Source: Phaeoceros laevis (lineage: Eukaryota > Anthocerotophyta > Anthocerotopsida > Notothyladales). Taken from it: a stretch of DNA of 64,000 nucleotides. Below are positions 1-8,983 of the stretch, in pieces. The DNA lies in contig JBNGIQ010009122.1 in assembly GCA_049999765.1 (NCBI GenBank), positions 103,881 through 167,880 on the forward strand. The letters are read 5' to 3'. The notes under the pieces were generated by a model. That model saw only the letters and a program-made list of their open reading frames with translations. It had not been told where the DNA came from and made no database searches. The position numbers and the translations under genes were made by a program. How positions within the stretch are numbered: the first letter of the stretch is position 1; every line of letters begins with the position of its first letter.

Positions 1-549
1 CCTGAACGCCTGGTACTCTGCCCGACCATCCTGAGCTGAGAAAGACGGTCCCGCACCTCCATTTTGGGGATCCACCCCAGACCCCTGGAACTGATCCGCC
101 ATCTCCATGTCTGGATTAAGGTAATTCACCGCCCCTTCTAATACCCACGACTCCAGCACTCCCAGTCGCGTTCCCAGAGTAGAAGATGTCTGCCCACTGT
201 CTCCGTATCGTGCCAACACTGACAGATCTACTGTTTCCTCCGTTCCACCCGTCCGCTCCGACGGACTGGACACCTCGTCGTCACAGATTGAGGCCCATCG
301 TCTCCGTGTGGGTGGATTTTCCACCAAACTGGGCAGGCCGATGATCACTCCGGCCCCTTCTACAGTCACGGTAGAGGTCTCCCCGGCCTCCAACCCTGCG
401 TCGGCTCGCAGGCTCCCGTCCTCCCTTGGATCAACCCGCAATTGCAGTTGGCGGCGTCGGATAGTCTCCACCGCCGATGGTGGCCTCCTCCGCACCGTAA
501 CACCACGCCCAATCGATCTTCCCATCCTCCCCGACCTGCCTGGCAGCAT
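1..549 (-). CDS. partial open frame inside the retroelement, function unknown
   Basis: From an ATG at 549 the minus strand stays open for 183 codons to the window edge. The product begins MLPGRSGRMG, has a basic Arg-rich stretch and then a long acidic, Gly/Ser-rich region. It has no zinc knuckle, protease or polymerase motif in the visible part. An in-frame stop lies just upstream, and shorter frames at 831-646 and 625-431 suggest the element's first gene may be broken. It sits about 870 bp inside the primer-binding site, where a gag gene would be expected. It may be a gag-like protein or a chance frame in GC-rich DNA. Confidence 0.3.
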   Translation of the reverse strand, partial: MLPGRSGRMGRSIGRGVTVRRRPPSAVETIRRRQLQLRVDPREDGSLRADAGLEAGETSTVTVEGAGVIIGLPSLVENPPTRRRWASICDDEVSSPSERTGGTEETVDLSVLARYGDSGQTSSTLGTRLGVLESWVLEGAVNYLNPDMEMADQFQGSGVDPQNGGAGPSFSAQDGRAEYQAFR

Positions 550-1418
550 TAAAGCCACCAATCAGGCCGCCGGCTACTTCCTTCCTCCGATCGGGCCAGC
601 ATGTTCCCGATCCCTTGCCAGCCACCAGAAGTTAGTCAGATCCCTTCATGGATACAAAATTCCTGCCCACGAACGTTCCAACAAGACACAATCACAAGGC
701 TGTTCTTGGTTGGTGGCCAAGTCAAGCAATTCTTCCCCAATGGCATCAGCCAGATCGTCCGCTGTCGGAGCCGAGACCAAGCGAATAATGTTGTGAAGGA
801 AACACCACACCGCCGCCAGGTGTTCCACCATTTAGTCTCTGCTTGCCCGGCAAACTCCTCCGATGTTCGTCACACAACTGCCGCTCTCGGTGCAGTTGCC
901 GCCCTCACCAGATCCGATCGCCTGGGGCCCCACCCTCTTTGCATGCACAGCGTCACTCAAGCGGGACGTGAGAAAAAGGCAACCAAACCGAAATCACATC
1001 AATACCTCGTCCTTCCACAAGTCCCTGCAAACTTCAGTCACTTCTTGCACGGACTCGCAGCCCCGTCACAGCTTCCATGCAGCAACCGATGCCTCGCCCT
1101 TGCCATCTTTCCACCTTCTCACAGACACTTCACGCCAGAGAATTGGAATGCTGTGGAACTTTCCACTCCCAGACAAGCGATAGGACAGATCGGAATCACA
1201 ACCCAACAGATCGGTGTCACAATTTGTCAGATCTGAGTCCGAGCGTAACAAGCACCACATCTACGGCCTCAATGGCAGCTTATCGTACGTACTTACAAGT
1301 CTGCCATGCACATCAAAACTTGCAACACACGGGTTTTGCACGAACCTGCTGTTCCTTCCGTCCTCACTTGTCCTCTCCACTCACAAGCCACTGCGGACTA
1401 AGATGTCTGACAACCAAA

Positions 1419-1430
1419 GCTCTGATACCA
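1419..1430 (-). other. primer-binding site for initiator tRNA-Met
   Basis: TGGTATCAGAGC on the minus strand matches the 3' end of plant initiator tRNA-Met. It lies seven bases from the proposed LTR end (TTAGCATAGCA), a usual spacing. It is the main evidence for the retroelement call. Confidence 0.6.
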
Positions 1431-2238
1431 CTCAAATTGCTATGCTAACTATCATTCCCATAAGAAAACCTACTTCCATTAGCACTCCGGCTAGCTGACC
1501 TCATCAGGCAGCAAGCGCACAGCCCATACTATGTCTTGCTACCGTGAGGGGCTTCCGGAGGCCCAATTGAGGCCGACGACAACCCCAAACTCACCGAGGC
1601 ACCCTGGCGATGAACTCGCGAGAGTCCATGCCCCAGATTAGCACCCCCGGCTCGCTCGCGTTTCCCTCTGCATGCTCAGCCCCTCCATGCTTGCCGTGCA
1701 TGCTTAGCCGCGCGCCTGCGCAGCGTTTCTACAGAGTTCTTCCAAAAAACACACACCCTCGCATTCCGATTTCGATGCACATAAACCGGGGTTGCCACAC
1801 CAGCCAGCTAAGCCTAGTAGGCAGCCCCGGTGCCTAACCTAAACGGGCCGCCGCATTCCGGCGCCCAAAAAGGGGAAGTCCCGAACTCCTATCCTGGCCG
1901 GGTTACCCGAGCGTGAAGAACGCATAACCCATTGCCAGGTCACTAATGGTCCTTAACGTAACTGAAACACAAACAAGTCTACATACCTAGACCACCGGCT
2001 GTTAACACATCTCGTAGTTAACACGCCACATATTTATTGCGCCTATGCATCCATCATTCTCTTGACCTTCCCTTGCCTATTTTAAATCCGACATGTCGGT
2101 ATGATATTCTACTTATTCAATATTCTACTTAAGAATTGTAGAACTCAAGAATTAAATAATTCATCAACATTTAAAATCTAGTAATATTTCGTTTTAATCA
2201 GTCTACTTTAGTATTGTATAAGTATCTCTGAGCACAAG

Positions 2239-2310
2239 GGATCCGTGGCGCAATGGTAGCGTGTCTTACTCCAGATTAGAAGGTTGCGTGTTCGATTCAC
2301 GTCGGGTTCA
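2239..2310 (+). pseudogene. tRNA-Trp(CCA) copy 1, decayed
   Basis: This 72-nt copy matches the intact tRNA-Trp of this window except for three bases. The anticodon loop still reads CCA. The anticodon stem has a T-T mismatch (position 30 against 40) from a G-to-T and a C-to-T change, and the D arm has a C-to-T change at a CpG. A TTTTT pol III stop follows about 19 nt downstream. Flanking sequence on both sides is shared with the other copies, so it arose by DNA duplication. It may still fold, but a weakened anticodon stem makes function doubtful. Confidence 0.6.
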
Positions 2311-2556
2311 TTAGTCTCACAAGGCTTTTTGGCCTAGTAATTGAATGTTATAAAAAAAAAACCCTCATGAAATGGCTGCAGAAAAAAAATTTACATCGTT
2401 CTTCATATTTCACCCATGCATCCACCATTCTCTTGACCTTGCCTATTTTAAAACCGACATGTCATTGTAGGATATGGCCTTGAGGACTTGTCTTTAAGGG
2501 TCAAGTGCCCAATATCAAGAACGATGCCCTCGTAAAAAAATACTGTGTGGGACTAA

Positions 2557-2626
2557 TGAACCCCACATGAATTGAACACACAACCTTGTGATCTGGAGTT
2601 AGACGCTACCATTATGCTACGGATCC
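2557..2626 (-). pseudogene. tRNA-Trp copy 2, decayed
   Basis: A 70-nt inverted copy of tRNA-Trp with a 2-nt deletion in the D arm and many substitutions, mostly C-to-T or G-to-A. The deletion and lost stem pairs indicate a dead gene. The 5' flank of copy 1 is repeated in reverse on its right side (about 2631-2730), so copies 1 and 2 form a large inverted repeat. Confidence 0.7.
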
Positions 2627-2946
2627 CTTGTGTTGAGAGACACTCATACATCACCAAAGTAGACTGAACAATTTGAAATATTACTAGATTTTAAATGTTG
2701 ATGAATTATGTAAGTCTTGAGTTCTACAAATTCTTTAATAACTACCAGTAGAATATTAAATATTGAGAAGATTATTGAATATTGAGTAGAATATTGAATT
2801 TGGTATTCTATAGTTTCTACTGATTCACTATTCTGCTTAAGAATTGTAGAACTCAAGAATTACACAATTCATCAACATCTAAAATCTAGTAATATTTCAG
2901 TTTGTTCAGTCTACTTTAGTATTGTATAAGTGTCTCTAAGCACAAG

Positions 2947-3019
2947 GGATCTGTGGTGTAATGGTAGTGCGTCTGACTCTAGATCAGAAGGTTGTGTGTT
3001 CGATTCACTTCAGGGTTCA
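2947..3019 (+). pseudogene. tRNA-Trp copy 3, decayed, anticodon now CTA
   Basis: A copy in the same orientation as copy 1. Six C-to-T changes against the intact gene are visible, four of them at CpG sites. One turns anticodon CCA into CTA, which would read the amber codon. A T-arm mismatch and a one-base insertion next to the acceptor stem argue that the RNA would not fold normally. A TTTTT run follows. I treat it as a methylation-decayed pseudogene, not a suppressor tRNA. Confidence 0.65.
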
Positions 3020-3118
3020 TTAGTCCCGCAAGGCTTTTTGGCCTTGTTATTGAACGTTATAAAAATATCCTTTAAAAATGGCTGCAAAAAAAAAACATCG
3101 TTCTTTATATTTCACCCA

Positions 3119-3218
3119 NNNNNNNNNNNNNNNNNNNNNNNNNNNNNNNNNNNNNNNNNNNNNNNNNNNNNNNNNNNNNNNNNNNNNNNNNNNNNNNNNN
3201 NNNNNNNNNNNNNNNNNN
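3119..3218. other. assembly gap, 100 N
   Basis: Exactly 100 N, a default scaffold-gap length. It falls inside the alternating tRNA-Trp repeat, where inverted copies probably defeated assembly. More copies may be missing. Confidence 0.95.
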
Positions 3219-3386
3219 TGCCTATTTTAAAACGGACATGTCGGTATATGTATGTCCTTGATGATATATCTTTAAGGGTCAAGTGCCCAATATAAGAACG
3301 ATGCCTTCTTTTTGTTTCTGCAGTCATATTACGAGTGTATTCTTTATAACGTTCAATGACAAGGCCAAAAAGCTTTATGGGACTAA

Positions 3387-3413
3387 TGAACCCGACGTGA
3401 TCGAAGACGCAAC
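3387..3413 (-). pseudogene. tRNA-Trp copy 4, 3' part only
   Basis: Only the T arm and acceptor 3' strand can be matched, and those with a deletion; the rest diverges into unrelated sequence. The downstream trailer shared by the other copies is present on its left side (about 3300-3386). Confidence 0.5.
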
Positions 3414-3460
3414 TAGGACTGCCCGTTCGACTCATACTTAGGGAATCCGTGGATACAATT

Positions 3461-3670
3461 TGATGGATAACTTGTGCTTCACGCCGGGTTACCCTATAAT
3501 TAGTGTCCCAGGCCCATTGTAATTAGGTTGTCTGGACTTATCCAGGAACTTCATTAAGTTAAGCTTGATGGGTAACTTGTGCTTCACGCCGGGTTACCCT
3601 ATAATTAGTGTCCCATGCCCATTGTAATTAGGTTGTCTGGACTTATCCAGGAACTTCATTAAGTTAAGCT
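3461..3670. repeat. 105-bp direct repeat, two copies
   Basis: The unit beginning TGATGG at 3461 recurs at 3566 with a 105-bp period and very few differences. It contains the start of the 38-bp unit that is then amplified to the right. Confidence 0.85.
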
Positions 3671-3754
3671 GCTAAGCAATAAGTCCAGGAACTTCATTAA
3701 GTTAAGCTGCTAAGCAATAAGTCCAGGAACTTCATTAAGTTAAGCTGCTAAGCA
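3646..3754. repeat. 38-bp tandem repeat, three copies
   Basis: Copies of a unit starting TCCAGGAACTTC begin at 3646, 3684 and 3722, an exact 38-bp period. The first copy is the tail of the 105-bp repeat, so the two expansions are nested. Confidence 0.85.
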
Positions 3755-4046
3755 AGAAAAGAGAGCCTTTCGAGCTCCACCAAATCTGGTGTCTTGTCTC
3801 TCCTAACTTCCTGTCCCTTAGTTTTTGCTTTCACTCTTCCCTTAGTTTTTGCTTTCACTCTTCCTTTCTTGATCTTGCTTAGTTAGCTTCTGTTGTAGGG
3901 CACGTCGGCTTCTAGTTTGGCCAAGGGGAAACCAAAGATGTGAGTGCGGGTGCGGCATTGCGGGCATAGCCCTTTTGCACCAGCTTTGCTTGTGGCGGAG
4001 GTTGTGCCACGCCAGCTTGCAAGGAAAACAACTCTTTAACATGCTA

Positions 4047-4162
4047 CAACGATGCATTTTGTTTTTCTGCAACCATTTTACGAGGTATTTTTCATAGCGC
4101 GCCACAACGATGCATTTTGTTTTTCTGCAACCATTTCGCGAGGTATTTTTCATATCGTTCAA
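4047..4162. repeat. 58-bp direct repeat, two copies, in the tRNA-Trp trailer
   Basis: The block starting CAACGATGC at 4047 is repeated at 4105. Read on the minus strand it is the trailer of the intact tRNA-Trp, duplicated in tandem; single versions follow copies 1 and 3. Confidence 0.8.
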
Positions 4163-4193
4163 CGACTTGGCCAAAAGAGCCTTGCGGCACCAT

Positions 4194-4265
4194 TGAACCC
4201 GACGTGAATCGAACACGCAACCTTCTGATCTGGAGTCAGACGCGCTACCATTGCGCCACGGATCC
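4194..4265 (-). tRNA. tRNA-Trp(CCA), intact
   Basis: A 72-nt sequence folds into a full cloverleaf. The acceptor stem starts GGATCCG and ends CGGGTTC plus discriminator A, and the anticodon loop CTCCAGA carries CCA. The A box (TGGCGCAATGG) and B-box core (GTTCGATTC) are intact. A TTTT stop lies about 20 nt downstream. There is no intron. It is the only undamaged member of the local family and the likely source or best-kept copy; its right flank shares a short block near 4375-4400 with the 5' flank of the decayed copies. Confidence 0.92.
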
Positions 4266-4417
4266 CTTGTGCACAAAGCTACCTATTATCGTGTAAAGTC
4301 TCCACAACTGAGTTCAATAACACATTAAACATCGTTGAATTGAATCATTTTGAGCTCTTAAAATTCCTGAGCAACTACCAGTAGAATATTGAATCCCAAG
4401 TCGTTTGACTTGTCACG

Positions 4418-6400
4418 TTACAACCTCAGCGCAGGAACTCTCCGGTATACTGAGAGGAAGGTTCTCCCCTGATTCCGTTGGACCTGTACCCAGCCAACAC
4501 ACCGCCATGCTTTCATGTTCATGAACAAGTCACATACTCTCATATGGAACTCTAAAAGTCGTGGAATCTAAGCTGGGATTTGATGCATTTAAGTGTATGA
4601 GTAGACGTCGTTTTCAAGTGGGAGATTGCGTTACCTTCTGCCCCTCCTCCGTTGCAACTGGAAGAAGTTTCACAACTTCGTCACATGACTTTGGAACAGA
4701 ACACGGTTCCAAAGTATCAGTACTTCACTAGTACAGACATTATCTGATTGCACAGCGCTGCAAAAACTGTAGAGACTACTTTTGATCACATACTTGCTCA
4801 TTGGGAGGCACTTCCTTAAACAAAGGATGATCATCCAAACACTTTTTCATCCAATTCCCAAGCTCCTCTACATCCGTGATGGTGTACAACAATCCTGTAA
4901 TCCAAGATCATTAACTCAGGAGATTGTCATGTTACCTGTAGCTTCACTGAAGGGTTGCCACCCTGAAGCTGCTCAAATTCATACAAGATAGGGTGCAAGA
5001 GACATTACCTCCTTCTGCCATTACGTAGGCATACTCTGCCAACAACGCCTGGCTGCATGTCGTCCAGAGTTCAACAGCTAGTAAGCTCACTACTTACAAT
5101 GTTTGCACACATAGCGAGAGTGATAAAGTATACAAGCTTGGAAATACCTGATTATTCTGCGCCGGTGATTCTTTTCCTTGAAATGAGGGTCTGGGAACAA
5201 AAAGAACATCTTTTCGAGCTGTGCATTACTTGGCATGTCAGACTTTTACTCTTGCGCAGAAAATTCGTCAGAAGCTCTTGCAACTGAAACAAAAAACTTA
5301 AAAGAAGAGGTAAGAGACAAGACAGACATCAAAAGATCTTACCTGCCCCTTTTCAAAGTAGTTCGGGAGGTACTTCATGGCGTTGGTCCGTAGAACAGAG
5401 ATGTTTTGATACTGCCCCAACAAACCCATTGTAGGTCCTACATATAGCTTAAAACAAGCTCCGACTACCACACGAAAACAGGCGGTACCCTTCTTTGACA
5501 TACCTGATTTGGGTGTTGTTCTCGCAGGGCAAAAATTCTTTGCTTGACATACTCACTGACCTGCCAAAAGTCATGTTTAGTCCAGCTGGTATTAAGCATA
5601 TCATAAGTCTTGTTGCATGTCAGACAGACGCACTCTGAGAAAAGGTACCTTATCCCTCAGCTCCATTCCTATCATAAGAGTGCCCGGAAACAGCGCCGAG
5701 AGGTTCACTGCAAAAACAAAAACCGTGTGTAACAGTTTCTCGCCAGAGGGTTGCTCAACAAAACGAACGACATACGAGAGACCAGAATGCACCTAGTAGC
5801 CCACCAAAGCCGCATCCCACATCAACAAATTTCACTTTCTGTGGCACGTCTGGACATGCAAAACACACGGTGAGTAGGTGCATAACATCATGTAGACTAG
5901 CACTCCGCTGCATCAGTAACAAAGGGACCTGATTTTTTGTGCAGTGTTGCGACACTCTCATCTTCAGCTGTACCGTCTGATGCATTATCAACGGACTCCA
6001 GGCTGCTTGCAAAAACGGCAGGGAAGTGCTCTGACCAGCTGAATTCCGATGGAGAAACAGGTCTGCCGATGAACTGAAATCTCACCACTCAGTCGTCCAA
6101 TGACCTTGTCCAACGACGACAATCAAAAGCGAATAGCCGAAGCAATTGTATCAAGTACTCACACAGAAAATTGAGAATCACTTAGAGGATTGCTGTGTGC
6201 CCGAGCTCGGTAAAATCTCTTCTTCGGCAAGCCTTTATCGTTAGTTGTATCTCCTCCCGGCTGCTCCGTCCGCCGCTTCCCCCAACCCTTGGGACCTGTA
6301 TGGAGGAACAAGACATATAAATGCCCAGTCAGAGGATTAGCAAAGACCATGCGACCCAGGTCCTACGAGCTAGACGGACACTTAGGGCCTCACCAGCCAT
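4418..6400 (-). CDS. TRM8: tRNA (guanine-N7-)-methyltransferase, TRM8/METTL1/TrmB type
   Basis: The enzyme makes m7G46 in the tRNA variable loop, normally with a WD-repeat partner (Trm82/WDR4) that is not seen here. Twelve exons were traced: 6400-6394, 6295-6163, 6062-5929, 5849-5793, 5707-5649, 5560-5504, 5411-5343, 5218-5148, 5052-5009, 4894-4798, 4722-4635 and 4483-4418, together 882 nt for 293 residues. Family marks in order are [10 protein letters not shown], the AdoMet motif [11 protein letters not shown] (near residue 100), [33 protein letters not shown] and [10 protein letters not shown]. Exon 1 holds only ATGGCTG; the start was chosen because MAGPKGWGK follows after splicing. Frame is kept only if the intron between exons 10 and 11 starts with GC (GCAAGT). 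It shares a 342-bp promoter region with SPCS3. Confidence 0.9.
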
Positions 6401-6742
6401 GGAACTCAGCTCCTGCGGTAACGTTGACACCAAGACGTGGTAATTGAGCAGCAAGGTGAAACGTGCTCACGAACAAAGCCTAGTCAACTGAGACTACTTA
6501 GTTCCACTTCCGGAGCTGGGCTGATGCTGAGCGCAATCTCTACCACGGTAGAACTTGTTTTAGAGAGCTGGGCAGAGTGCCGAACGCTGATTACGAGACT
6601 ACAAAGTATTGCCCATCGCGATATCATTTCATACCGTCGACTTGGATGGAGCGGTATGAGTCTTTTTGAGAAGTAGAGGGCGGAGAAGAAAAAGCTGGAG
6701 GTTTAGGGCGAGGCACTCGTGGTAGCTAGTCGAAGGTGCAAG
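6401..6742. promoter_or_regulatory. divergent promoter region, TRM8 / SPCS3
   Basis: Only 342 bp separate the start codons of these head-to-head genes, so both promoters and 5' leaders must lie here. I see no clear TATA box. Nothing else is recognisable. Confidence 0.55.
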
Positions 6743-7774
6743 ATGCATTCGACTTTGTTCAGGGCAAATGCAGTGGTTACGTTTGGCATTACAGTCCTTG
6801 CAGCCCTTTGCGGTCTTGCCAGTCTGTCGGAGACTCTACATCGTCCTTCCCCAGCAGTTGATGTACAGGTGTGCAGTTATCTGATATTTCCCTCGTTCTG
6901 CAGCGTCTTTGATTTTTTTGAAGGGGGTGAACCATCACAAATTTGCGGTGTAGGTTTTGGGTGTCGAAGCCTTCCAGAGAAATATGAGAGGCTATGATGA
7001 GGTGAAATTCTTGCACTTTCTCAGCCTATTTTTTGCTACATTGGTATTCCCCTTCTGGGTGTGTGAACCGGTGAAGATCGTGGTGCATCAGCTCATCACA
7101 CATCATGTGGTGGTACAGGTGAAGCTGATGTTGAACATCACGGCAGATCTAGAATCGCTGTTCTCCTGGAACACTAAGCAGGTTGGTGCTGCTCTCCATG
7201 GCCCCCTTTCATTCGTCTATTTCGTTTCGGCATGTTGTGGTGTTGATCAAGTGTAACATGTGATTGGTATCACTGCAGCTCTTTGTTTTTAAGTGTAACA
7301 TGTGATTGGTATCATTGCAGCTCTTTGTTTTTGTGGCTGCGGAATACGAGACCCCTGAAAAGCCCTTCAACCAGGTGCCACTGCCATGATATAATTAACC
7401 TGGCATGGTGCAAATTGATGAATGGATGTTTCTGTCTTTGGGCTGAACATGCACAGAAGAACTTACCACTTTTAGACTCGCAGATCTCTCTATGGGACAC
7501 CATTGTGGAGAAAGAGGATGGTGCAAAAATAGGGCGGAGAACTAGAAACAAATATGCATTTGTTGATCAGGTTAGTTTGCTTGAGATATGTGCTTGCCAG
7601 CAGCGAATTTTATCACTTGGATTCTTGACTAATAGTTGGTGTTTGCAGGGTAACAAATTTCGAGGGTTGAATTATAACCTTACCATGTACTGGAATGTGA
7701 TGCCTCTTACCGGCAGAATCTTTACGGACAAAAGGGTGCTAACCGGGTTTCAATTGCCCGACGAGTACAGGTAG
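6743..7774 (+). CDS. SPCS3: signal peptidase complex subunit 3 (SPC22/23)
   Basis: This is a non-catalytic subunit of the ER signal peptidase, which removes signal peptides from secretory proteins. Six exons (6743-6868, 6954-7001, 7119-7181, 7321-7374, 7484-7570, 7649-7774) give 167 residues, the usual family length. A single membrane segment lies at about residues 10-30 after MHSTLFRANA. The lumenal part has the conserved LNITADLESLFSWNTKQ, AAEYETPEKPFNQ, SLWDTIV and LTMYWNVMPLTG blocks and ends LPDEYR. All junctions are GT-AG. The intron before exon 4 carries a 42-bp tandem duplication that doubles the acceptor site. Confidence 0.95.
7249..7332 (+). repeat. 42-bp tandem duplication across an intron-exon border
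   Basis: The segment beginning AAGTGTAACATG is present at 7249 and again at 7291 (period 42). Each copy contains a complete 3' splice site (TGCAG followed by CTCTTTGTTTTT). Only the second copy leads into open SPCS3 exon 4; the first would run into TGA soon after. Confidence 0.85.
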
Positions 7775-8412
7775 AGAGGTTCAGCGTGCTCAACACCTTT
7801 GGCCTCGCTTTTCGACAAGGTGGTGCACAGGCGCAGGTGTATCCCTTTTTGAGTCCGCAGACGATGAACTTATTTAATTTTTATTGTCAGCTTAAACTTA
7901 TTGCGTTTGTTTCTGGCGCATTCGAAACGAGTTGACGTCAGTATCTTTCCCAATATGATAGCTCTGATCTGGCTGTGGTCGAATTCAGCGAATTCAAGGT
8001 CGGGTCACACGATACGGAGGTGAGATGTGGAAAAGACTGCAGTTTGACCAGAGCTTGCAATAGAAGGCGAAGACTAAGGGTGTTCCACACTCTGCCTACC
8101 AAAACACTGTACAAAGACCCCTACCGGGAGGACAAGCCTCCAAATTCAAATGCACAAATCCTATCCTCTTCCCCGTGCTAAAACAGCCACATATCCGGAG
8201 CATTGTGGGAGCCCGGTACACCGCACAAAATCGTTTTTGCTTTCGGTAAACGGAGCTAGACTACTCCAAGTTTGTCAATAGTTATAAAGAATATATGTTG
8301 GGTCCAAACAGCATGCATCGAGAAGGAAGCAGCAGCATAGTGCGGCCAAACTGTACACACAATAATAGCAGCAATTAGCCAAGGAACCCGACGTTATTCA
8401 AGTGGACATCCC
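7775..8412. other. spacer between convergent SPCS3 and CYSTM genes
   Basis: This should hold the two 3' UTRs and poly(A) sites. I see no further gene; frames here are short and unlike known proteins. Confidence 0.5.
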
Positions 8413-8983
8413 TCAAAAGTCGACGCACGCATCCAATAAACAGCAGCAACAAAGAGCCGCCAAGCTGCACACAGAGAGAACGAGTCGCAATACAGAGAAG
8501 TTAAGGTGCACGCAGGCAAGGATCAGCACAAAGTCGCCACACTTCGAGCATACATCTGCACTACAAAAGAAGACGAAACAGAGGCGGGAATTGATGCCGG
8601 GAGACTTACCATCCCTCCATGAAGCCTCCACTTTTGCGCTGTTCCTGCTGCTGGTAGTACTGCGGCGGAGGCTGCACTGGTGGAGCCTGAGCGTAATATG
8701 GCTGGGGTGGATAACCTAACAAGAACAAGCACAGAATATTCAGGACTCGTGAACATGGTGGATCTGCTTGCAACCAAGCAGTGCGGAGTGCCGCAGCAAC
8801 CAAACGGCAACGAAAGCAGCTCTAACTGATGGAACCGTGGAAAGCACAGCGAGCTGAACCGGAAGCCCTGAACTCACCCTGGGGAGGATAGCCATAAGGA
8901 GGAGGCTGCTGAGCAGGATATCCGGCAGGGTAGCCCTGAGGGGGATAACCCGGGGGGTAACCTTCATACTTGGGGTCCGACAT
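8413..8983 (-). CDS. cysteine-rich transmembrane (CYSTM) small protein
   Basis: Three exons (8983-8878, 8715-8610, 8464-8413; 264 nt) encode 87 residues. The product starts MSDPKYEGYPPGYPPQG, a Pro/Gly/Tyr-rich cytosolic part with YPPQG-type repeats followed by a Gln-rich QYYQQQEQRK stretch. It ends in the CYSTM signature: GFMEGCLAALCCCCLLDAC followed by VDF. In the family the Cys-rich tail anchors the protein in the plasma membrane, and members are linked to stress tolerance; the exact role here is not known. The third exon is only 52 nt. Phases agree at both GT-AG introns, so the model is firm. Confidence 0.9.

Larger units (their letters stand above)
1..2030 (-). mobile_element. 5' part of an LTR retroelement (minus strand, cut by window edge)
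   Basis: The minus strand reads TGGTATCAGAGC at 1430-1419, the classic primer-binding site for initiator methionine tRNA in plant LTR retrotransposons. To its right, starting with TG near 1438 and ending in CA near 2029 on the plus strand, lies a block of about 590 bp that fits one LTR. To its left are a leader (about 1418-850) with no long frame and then coding-like sequence running off the window. I could not recognise gag, protease or polymerase domains, so copia versus gypsy is undecided. The right LTR edge is a guess because the other LTR and the target-site duplication are not visible. Confidence 0.5.

Noticed and set aside
1214-1498. 94-codon plus frame across the primer-binding site
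   Set aside because: It runs antisense to the retroelement and through the LTR border; coincidental.
2947-3019. Functional amber suppressor tRNA
   Set aside because: The CTA anticodon sits in a copy with a broken T arm and an extra base at the acceptor stem; decay explains it better.
3842-4276. 144-codon minus frame over the intact tRNA-Trp
   Set aside because: It is a translation of the tRNA and its duplicated trailer; the same pseudo-peptide (WxNGSASDSRSEGCVFDS) appears at the other tRNA copies.
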